Of a stretch of DNA of 64,000 bases, positions 1 through 6,800 are shown piece by piece. The first letter of the stretch is position 1. Every line of letters begins with the position of its first letter. The DNA is from Streptomyces sp. G-G2 (GTDB lineage: Bacteria > Actinomycetota > Actinomycetes > Streptomycetales > Streptomycetaceae). Position numbers and translations under genes: made by a program. The stretch spans positions 174,411-238,410 of the forward strand of contig NZ_JASISO010000005.1 in assembly GCF_030063135.1 (NCBI RefSeq), given 5' to 3'. The notes under the pieces are model-generated. The model did not search any database. It had not been told where the DNA came from and saw nothing but the letters and a program-made list of their open reading frames with translations.

Positions 1-190
1 GTTCGGGCACCGGCACCTCGTCCAGGTGTATCGACGCGCGCGGGTCCTTGTCGCGGGTGGCGAGCCCGGAGAACAGGTCCGTCTCGCTCTTGTGCAAGGT
101 GACGGCCCGGTACGCCTCGGGGAGGGCGAGCGCGGCGAAGTCCTCCCGCACCGCTTCCCCGCTCACGACGGCATTGACGATGTCCTGCAT
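1..190 (-). CDS. ccr: Crotonyl-CoA carboxylase/reductase, N-terminal 63 residues (gene runs off the left edge)
   Basis: Reading the minus strand from the ATG at 190 gives MQDIVNAVVSGEA, then LPEAYRAVTLHKSETDLFSG, then LATRDKDPRASIHLDEVPVP. This is the characteristic N terminus of actinomycete crotonyl-CoA carboxylase/reductases, which carry out NADPH-dependent reductive carboxylation of crotonyl-CoA to ethylmalonyl-CoA. A GAGGA ribosome-binding site sits about 6-7 nt upstream of the ATG. The family is about 450 residues long, so most of the gene, including the cofactor-binding part, lies outside the window and integrity cannot be judged. It starts 50 bp after the DUF3037 gene in the same direction, so it may be cotranscribed. 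An ethylmalonyl-CoA source next to a kirromycin-like PKS fits the ethyl branch of elfamycins; that link is inferred. Confidence 0.88.
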   Translation of the reverse strand, partial: MQDIVNAVVSGEAVREDFAALALPEAYRAVTLHKSETDLFSGLATRDKDPRASIHLDEVPVPE

Positions 191-240
191 GTGGCGTCCT
201 CGGAGGCGGGGGCGGGGAAGCGGTGCGGGAGGGCGGCGGG

Positions 241-636
241 TCAGCGCACCAGGCGGTTCATCAGCCGGTCCAGTTCGGCCGTCGGGTCGGCCGTGAGGCC
301 GCCGTGCACCGGCCCGGTCTGGACGACGGCGCTGCGGGGGGCCGTGAGCCAGCCGAATCGTGAGCGCAGCGTGCCGGCGCCTGCCTGGCCGGCCTTCGGG
401 TCGCCCGCGCAGATGGCGCGGATCGCTTCGAGCGCGTCGGTGACACCGGTGAGGTCGACCTCGGCGTCCAGGGTGCGCAGCCGTGCGGCGTCGATGTGGA
501 TCTCGGCCGCGAGGAAGTCGGCTTCCTTGCAGTAGAGCAGCGCGCCGACGTTGATCCGCTCGCCGCGGTCGACGCGGGGAACGGCTTGCAGCAACGCGTA
601 GTCGAAGCCGAGGGAGGGGGTGAGGGGAGTGCTCAT
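241..636 (-). CDS. DUF3037 family protein (131 aa)
   Basis: The ATG at 634-636 starts a 131-residue protein (MSTPLTPSLGFDYALLQAVP, then RVDRGERINVGALLYC) resembling small DUF3037 proteins. No signal peptide or membrane segment is visible. Its start overlaps the stop of the upstream HipA-like gene by 4 nt (ATGA), which argues for translational coupling. DUF3037 proteins often sit directly downstream of HipA-like kinase genes in actinomycetes, and that pairing is seen here. The biochemical role is unknown and nothing in the sequence ties it to polyketide chemistry. It lies between ccr and the kinase, so it may be a passenger in the cluster's left flank. Confidence 0.8.
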   Translation of the reverse strand: MSTPLTPSLGFDYALLQAVPRVDRGERINVGALLYCKEADFLAAEIHIDAARLRTLDAEVDLTGVTDALEAIRAICAGDPKAGQAGAGTLRSRFGWLTAPRSAVVQTGPVHGGLTADPTAELDRLMNRLVR

Positions 637-1412
637 GCCGTGACCTCCGGCCACCAGGCGCGCTCGCCGGAGAGGCGGGCCAGCAGGTATTCGCAGTAGC
701 GTCCGCGCAGGGTCTGCGGGTCCGCGCCGTTCGCCGAGTTCATGGTCACCAGGAAGTCGTCGGGCACGAGTGCGAGGATCCGCTCCAGCGCCTCCGGTGT
801 CACGAGGGCGGTCAGTTCGGCGTCGAGGGCGTCGAGGAACGAGGACTTCAGCGTGGACACCCGCTCGGACAGGACGTGCGAGCCCAAGCCGTAGTCCCGG
901 TTGGCCCAGCCGTCCACCGACGGCCACGAGTGCTGGAAGATCAGCGCCGCGCCGTGGTCGATCGCCCACAACTGGCGGTGCCAGATCAGGAGGTTGGGGT
1001 TGGACCAGGTGCGGTCCACATTGGCCGTCAGGGCGTCCAGCCAGTAGATGCGGGCGGCCTCCTCCGCCGGTGCCCGCCAGCCGATGCCGTCGTAGCCCAC
1101 CGAGCCGGGCAGGAAGTCCATGGCCAGGTTGGGGCCGGTGCTGGCCTGAAGGAGCTGTTGCACCTCCTGGTCCGGCTCGCGCCGGGCCAGTTCGAGGTCC
1201 ACGTCGAGGAGGACCAGGTCGGGCACCCGGATGCCGAGGTGCCGGCCCAGCTCGCCGACCACGATCTCGGCGACGAGGGCCGCGCTTCCCTGCCCGGCTC
1301 CCCGGAACTTGACGACGTAGGTGCCGTCGTTGTCGGCCTCGACGATCCCGGGAAGTGAACCGCCCTCACGCAGGGCCGTCAGATATTGCGTTCCTTTTAC
1401 TTCTTGCAGCAT
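633..1412 (-). CDS. HipA-like protein kinase family protein (259 aa)
   Basis: The protein starts MLQEVKGTQYLTALREGGSL and looks like a stand-alone HipA-like kinase. An N-terminal nucleotide-binding region contains GTYVVKFRGAGQG (a lysine in a beta strand before a Gly-rich turn). The catalytic part has NVDRTWSNPN, resembling the catalytic-loop Asp and Asn, followed by WAIDHGAAL, resembling the metal-binding Asp. The ATG at 1412 is chosen because GTAGGG lies about 8 nt upstream; an in-frame TTG at 1448 would add 12 residues. It is coupled to the DUF3037 gene by an ATGA overlap. HipA itself phosphorylates glutamyl-tRNA synthetase, but the substrate of this branch is not known to me. A link to elfamycin self-protection (target EF-Tu) would be speculation. 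Confidence 0.75.
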   Translation of the reverse strand: MLQEVKGTQYLTALREGGSLPGIVEADNDGTYVVKFRGAGQGSAALVAEIVVGELGRHLGIRVPDLVLLDVDLELARREPDQEVQQLLQASTGPNLAMDFLPGSVGYDGIGWRAPAEEAARIYWLDALTANVDRTWSNPNLLIWHRQLWAIDHGAALIFQHSWPSVDGWANRDYGLGSHVLSERVSTLKSSFLDALDAELTALVTPEALERILALVPDDFLVTMNSANGADPQTLRGRYCEYLLARLSGERAWWPEVTA

Positions 1413-1610
1413 GTCGATCACCCTACTGTCGCCGGAAGGGCCCTCCAAGGGTGTGAGCGAGTTCCGGCCATTCGCCCGGCCGCCTCGCGCGGGGAGGCGG
1501 CACGGGCTCCGGTGAATTACTTGGCTGGTTTTTTTCGGAGGGCGGGGAGGGGAACTCCTCGCCCTTATGAATTTCGGCCAGCGTCTGGGAGGCGGCCGAA
1601 ATCCGGTGTT
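1413..1610. promoter_or_regulatory. 198-bp gap between the PPTase and HipA-like genes, with two hairpins
   Basis: No coding signal is evident. An 8-bp stem (1479-1486 with 1494-1501) and an imperfect 9-bp stem (1541-1549 with 1555-1563, one G-T wobble) are present, and a run of seven T lies at 1529-1535. Read on the minus strand, neither hairpin is followed by a U-tract, so a classical intrinsic terminator for the PPTase gene is not clear. The gap probably holds the HipA-like gene's promoter; no convincing -10/-35 pair could be assigned. Confidence 0.35.
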
Positions 1611-2447
1611 TCATGACCGGTCAGCGGACGCCGCGGGTGCCGGGCCGGCCGGTACGACGATCATCGTCGCCACGTACTCGACGCCCTCCCGGGTGGCGGT
1701 TCGCCACTGCCCGGTGAGGGTGTCGACCCGACGGCCGCCGACGACCGGGCCCGGTACGTGCAGTGAACTGCTGAAGGTGCCGCTCTCCGGATCCGGGGTG
1801 ATGGTGCAGTCGCTGAAATCCATCAGCCGGCCCATGAGCGGGAAGCAGGCCTTGTACGTGCTCTCCTTCGCGCTGAACAGCAGCCTGTCCCAGGCGACGC
1901 CGGGATGGGACAGGGTGAGCCGGTCCAGCGCGCGGCGCTCCCCGGGCGAGGCGACCATCCTCTCGATGCCCCTGGGCAGCGCGGAGTTGGGCTCGGCGTC
2001 GATCCCGACCGAGGCGACCGCGGCGGTCCTGGCGACCGCCGCCGCCCGGTAGCCGGGGCAGTGGGTCATGCTGCCCGCGACGCCTTCCGGCCAGGCGGGG
2101 GCCCCCTCGGGGCCGTGCAGGATCGGCCCGGGCGGAATCCCGAGCCCGGCCAGCGCCGTACGGGCGCACAGCCGGACGGTGGCGAATTCGCGTCGGCGCT
2201 TGTCGACCGCGCGCTTCACCATGTCCGCTTCCTCCGGATAGAGGTGGATGTCCGGCGGGTCGGCGAACAGCTCGGCGATCATGACGTCGGGCAGTGTACC
2301 GACGAGTAGGTCGGACCCCGCGGAGTCGGTGCGAGGGCTGCCTCCCGGTGCCTTGCCGGGCGCGCGATCCGGGCCGTCCGGCCAGGTGGGTGCGGGTATC
2401 CGTATCGGATGGCGGACGCCGGTATCCAGCTCTGAAATTCCTGACAC
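1611..2447 (-). CDS. Sfp/EntD-type 4'-phosphopantetheinyl transferase (278 aa)
   Basis: The enzyme transfers the phosphopantetheine arm of CoA to the serine of carrier proteins, so it probably activates the 17 carrier domains encoded next door. Signature motifs are visible: VGIDAEPN (Mg-binding Asp and Glu) and FSAKESTYKACFPL (the F-S-x-K-E-x-x-Y-K motif). The family's N-terminal block DKRRREFATVRLCARTALA is also present. I place the start at the GTG at 2445-2447 because a GGAGG sits 8 nt upstream; a TTG at 2474 and an ATG at 2282 are alternatives. The first roughly 55 residues are Pro/Gly-rich and extend beyond the usual family start. The gene is divergent from the PKS operon across a shared regulatory region. 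The kirromycin cluster also has a dedicated PPTase (KirP), which supports the family assignment. Confidence 0.92.
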   Translation of the reverse strand: MSGISELDTGVRHPIRIPAPTWPDGPDRAPGKAPGGSPRTDSAGSDLLVGTLPDVMIAELFADPPDIHLYPEEADMVKRAVDKRRREFATVRLCARTALAGLGIPPGPILHGPEGAPAWPEGVAGSMTHCPGYRAAAVARTAAVASVGIDAEPNSALPRGIERMVASPGERRALDRLTLSHPGVAWDRLLFSAKESTYKACFPLMGRLMDFSDCTITPDPESGTFSSSLHVPGPVVGGRRVDTLTGQWRTATREGVEYVATMIVVPAGPAPAASADRS

Positions 2448-2717
2448 GAGCGATGCCTCCACTTGCGTAGGCAACCATGATCACCCAAGATGCTTTCTTG
2501 TCGACCTTCGAATTCTGGTCAGAGGGCGGGGGTCGCGGCGAGAGTAGTTTCAATGGTCAACTACCTTTGCCACTGCTGTGCTAGACAGGGTCTACAGGTA
2601 AATGCATCGGGGGATGTAGATGATTCAGCGTTGTGATGAGGCATGGCCGCAACCGGGTCGGGACGCACGTCGGTCCGCCGGGACCACCGAGCCCACCCGC
2701 GTCGGCCGGGCATCCAT
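2448..2717. promoter_or_regulatory. Divergent promoter/operator region between the PPTase and PKS genes
   Basis: This 270-bp stretch is clearly more AT-rich than its surroundings and separates two divergent genes, so it should carry both promoters. Three inverted repeats stand out: GTAGTT-9-AACTAC (2544-2564), TAGAC-3-GTCTA (2582-2594) and TCTACA-18-TGTAGA (2591-2620). They lie 100-175 bp upstream of the PKS start, where operators for a pathway regulator would be expected. No regulator gene is in the window. I cannot assign -10/-35 boxes with confidence. Confidence 0.5.
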
Positions 2718-3863
2718 ATGCTGACCCGCAAGATCGCCCTCGGCCTTCCCGCGCTCTCCGTGGGCGGCCTCTCCGAGAACTGGCTGTTACGCGAAGCGGG
2801 CGACCTCCACTGGTCGCTGATCGGCGAACACTTCGGCCTCCCGGTCGCGGAGCTCGCGGACGCCGACGGCGAACGGCTGCTGCCCGCCTTCACCCGCGCC
2901 CGGCTCACCGCGGCCGACTCCCTCGGCTTCTTCACCGAACACGACGAGGGCGAGCTGAGCGGAACGCTCGCCAAGCTCGACGAGCACGCCTTCGTCAGCG
3001 ACATCCGCTTCGCCACACCCACGACGTCGGTCGAGGTCCGCCTCCTGACCTCCTTCGTCCGCCGGGGCGCCGGCAACTGGCTCGTCCCCGGCACGCCGCG
3101 GCACGAGGGGCGCGCTCCGGTGGCGGACGCGCGACCGGAACACCGGGACTTCCAGGGCGAGTTCCGCGCCCTGACCCGGCTGGAACCCGACGGCGCCCCC
3201 GGCCTGTACACCGACACGTACGAACTGAACCCCTTCGCGGACGTGAACGCGGCGGGCCTGCTCTACTTCGCCTCGTACCCGCACATCAACGACCGCGGCG
3301 AGCGCAAATACGTACGGTCGGTGGCGTCCGACGGCGAGTGGGCCGTCGACGCCGTGACCCTCAGCCGGGACATCGTCTACCTCGGCAACTGCGGCCTGGC
3401 CGACGCGGTGCGCTACCGCCTGGACGGCTGCCGTTGGGAGTCGCAGGACCGGGTGGTCCTCACCTCCTCCCTGCTGCGGGAACGGGACGGCCGGCCGCTC
3501 GCCCGCCTGGAGACCGTCAAGCGGCTCGTCCGGCCCGAGGCCTTCGCGGCCCTCCGGGGCGACAGGGCGGCTCCGGTCGTGATCGCTCCCGCCCCCGCTC
3601 CTCCTGCCGCTTCTTCCGTGCCTCCGCAGGCTCCCCTGCCCGAAGACCTCGAAACCCGGCTCCTGGCCGTGCTGGAGACCGTGCTCGGGGAGCCTGCCGG
3701 TTCGCTGACCGCCGACGACGACCTCCGCCCGCGCGGACTGGACAGCCTGTCCCTGTCCGAGGCCGCCGTTCGGGCCGAGGACGAGATCGGCCTCGAGGTC
3801 GACCCGAGCACCTTGTTCCAGGCGTTCACGGTCACGGCCATGGCGCGCGTCCTGCGCGGCGAA
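2718..3863 (+). other. Loading module: LnmK-like domain + ACP
   Basis: The first 280 residues match the LnmK/Pnap_2097 hot-dog-fold family, with an N-terminal WLLREAGDLHW and the hallmark DVNAAGLLYFASYPHIND. LnmK of leinamycin biosynthesis is known to load methylmalonyl-CoA onto an ACP and decarboxylate it to propionyl. Here the domain is fused directly to the first ACP (Ser in GLDSLS near 3744), so it should supply a decarboxylated starter. Whether that is acetyl (from malonyl, as a kirromycin-type starter needs) or propionyl cannot be read from the sequence. Confidence 0.75.
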
Positions 3864-6800
3864 CGCCCGCATCCGGCCGCGGCCGTACGGGCGGCCGGTC
3901 CCGCGCTCGCACCGGCGGCGGCGCCCCACGCCGCGATGCCGATCGCCGTGATCGGCATGGCGGGCCGGTTCCCCGGCGCGCGGAGCGTGCCCGAGCTGTG
4001 GGACCTCCTGGGCCGAGACGAGGATGCTGTCCGCGACATCCCCGCGGACCGCTGGGACGCGTCCGACCACCCCGATCTGATCGCCAAGGCGGCCCTGCTC
4101 GACGACGTGCGCGGTTTCGACCACGAGTTCTTCTCGATCAGCCCCCGTGAGGCCGCCCTGATGGACCCCCAGCAGCGGTTGCTGCTGGAGACCGTGTGGG
4201 CGACGGCCGAGGACGCCGGATGCGATCCGACCTCGCTCGCCGGTAGCCGCACCGGCGTCTACGCGGGCGTGTGCCACTCCGACTACGCCGCGCTGATAGC
4301 CCGGCACGCAGGGCGGGACGAGCCGCACCTGAGCGTCGCGGTCTCCCCCTCCCTGGTGGCCAACCGGGTCTCGTACACCCTCGGTCTGCGCGGCCCCAGC
4401 GTCGCCGTGGACACCCTCTGCTCCTCGTCGCTGGTCGCCGTCGCACAGGCCGTCGCCGCACTGCGGTCCGGCGAGTGCGACCAGGCGTTCGCGGGCGGGG
4501 TCAACGTCCTGTGCGACCCGGACCGCCACCACGCCTACCAGCGCACCGGCGTCCTGAGTCCGCGCGGCCGCTGTCACACCTTCGACGAGGAGGCGGACGG
4601 ATACGTCCGGGGCGAGGGCGTCGCCGCGCTGCTGCTCAAGCCGCTGGACCGGGCGCTGGCCGACGGCGACCGCGTGCACGCGGTGATCCGCGGCGTGGCC
4701 GTCAACCACGGCGGCCAGGCCCGGTCCTTCACCGCCCCGAACCCGGACGCCCAGGCCGACCTGCTGGTCGCCGCCTACAACGAGGCGGGCGTCGACCCGC
4801 GCACCGTCGGGTACATAGAGGCGCACGGCACCGGTACTCGCCTGGGTGACCCGATCGAGATCTCCGCCATGGTCGCGGCGTTCGATCGGCTCTACACGCA
4901 GTGGGGCCACCCGCGGCCCGACGGGCCGCACTGCGCGGTCGGCTCGCTCAAGACCAACATCGGCCACCTCGAGGCGGCCGCCGGAATCGCCGGCATGGTC
5001 AAGGTGATCCTGGCCATGAGGCACCGGACGCTCCCGGCCGGGCGCAACCTGAGCCGCCCGAACCGGATGATCAAGATCGACGGTACGCCGCTGCGGCTGC
5101 AACTCCGGCGCACCGCCTGGGAGTCGCCCGTCGACGGCGGCCCGCTGCGGGCCGGGGTCAGCTCCTTCGGGATGGGCGGCACCAACGCGCACGTGGTCCT
5201 GGAGGAAGGCCCCCGTGCCGCGGCGGCCCCCGAGACGGCCGGCCCGGTGGTCGTGCCCGTCTCCGCGCGGACCCCGCAGGCGCTGCGGGAGGCCGTGGCC
5301 GGTCTGCTGGAGGCGGTCCGCTCGCCGGACGCCCCGCCGCTCGCGTCGATCGCGCGCACCCTGCGCACCGGGCGTGCGGTACTGCCGTACCGCGTCGCCG
5401 TCGAGGCGTCGGACCTCGGCGAACTCGCCGCTCGGCTCGCCTCGGTACTCGACTCCACGCCCGACGCGCCCGTGACCGGACCGTCCGGCGCGGCCGACGG
5501 GCTGTCCGGCGCGCGGGGCCACGGTCCGTCCGAAGGAGCGGAACCGGCCCGGACGGCCCCGGACACGCCGCTCGTTTCGCTGCCGACCTACCCCTTCAGC
5601 CGCGACCAGCACTGGGTGGCACCCGTCGCGGGCGCGGAACTCCTCACCACCGAGTGGGTGGACGCGCGGGACGCGGCCGCGCCGGACACCGGTGACACCC
5701 GCCGGCTGCTGGTGGTCACCACCGATCCGCGGCTGGCCCGTACCGTCCTCGGGGAACGCGCCGTGGCGCACGTCCCGGGGGACCCCGTACCCGATCTGGC
5801 CGGCCTGGGCGGGATCGTCGACCTCGTCGACTGGTCCGCCCCCGAGGCGTTCGTCACCGAGCGCATCGCCCTGCTGCAGCGGATGCTCACCTCGAACCCC
5901 CGCGTCGGGCTGCGCTGCGTACACGTCAGCGGCGCCGAACGCTCCGCGCTGGCGGGCTTCTACCGCTCCCTGTCCGGAGAGTTCCAGGCCCTCCACGGAC
6001 GGACCGTCCGCGTCGACGGCGGCGCCGCCGAACTCGCCGCCGCCGTCCGGGCCGAAGCCGCGACCGACGACCGGGAGACGGAGATCCGGTACGAGGGCAC
6101 GCGCCGCCGCCGGCCGGTGGTGGCCTTCGCCCCGGCGCGGACCGCCGAGGACCTGCTCGCGGGGGTCGACCGCGGCGCGGTGCTCATCACCGGCGGCCTC
6201 GGAGGCATCGGCCTGCACCTCGCGGCCCACCTGGCCGACCGGGGCGCCCGCCACATCGTGCTCGTGGGCCGTTCCCGGATGCCGGTCCGCAACCAGTGGG
6301 CCGCCCTCGTCGCCGCGCCCGCCACGGACCCGGCCCTGCGCGCACGCCTGACCGCGCTGCTCGCCCTCGTCGAGCGCGGGGTGACGCTGACCATACGGAC
6401 CGACGCCCTGGACGACGTCGCCTCCTTGCGCCGGCTGATCGGCCGGGTCAGGAAGCAGGCGGGCGGGATCGACGCCGTCTTCCACTGCGCGGGGGTGATG
6501 GACCCGCCCGCGTCCTTCCTGTCCCGTACGCCCGAGGACATCTCCCGGGTGCTGCATCCCAAGACCGACGGACTGCGGGTGCTGTGGTCGGCCTTCGGCA
6601 CCACGCCGCCCCGGCTCATGGTGCTGTTCTCCTCCGTGGCCGGAGCGCTGCCGCGGCTCGCCGCGGGCCATCTGGACTACGCCGCGGCGAACGGCGCGCT
6701 CGACGACTTCGCCGCCGCCCACGACTCCGGTGAGGCCGGCTGCGTGGTGCGCGCCCTGCGCTGGCCCCTGTGGAGGGGCGTGGGCATGGGGCTGGAGCGT

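Noticed and set aside
1541..1563. Hairpin near a T-run as a PPTase terminator
   Set aside because: On the PPTase strand the tract after the hairpin is A-rich rather than U-rich, so it does not fit an intrinsic terminator.
2643..2717. Upstream ATG at 2643 as the start of gene A
   Set aside because: It adds an Arg/His/Pro-rich leader without similarity to the LnmK family; the ATG at 2718 aligns with the family start. Not fully excluded.
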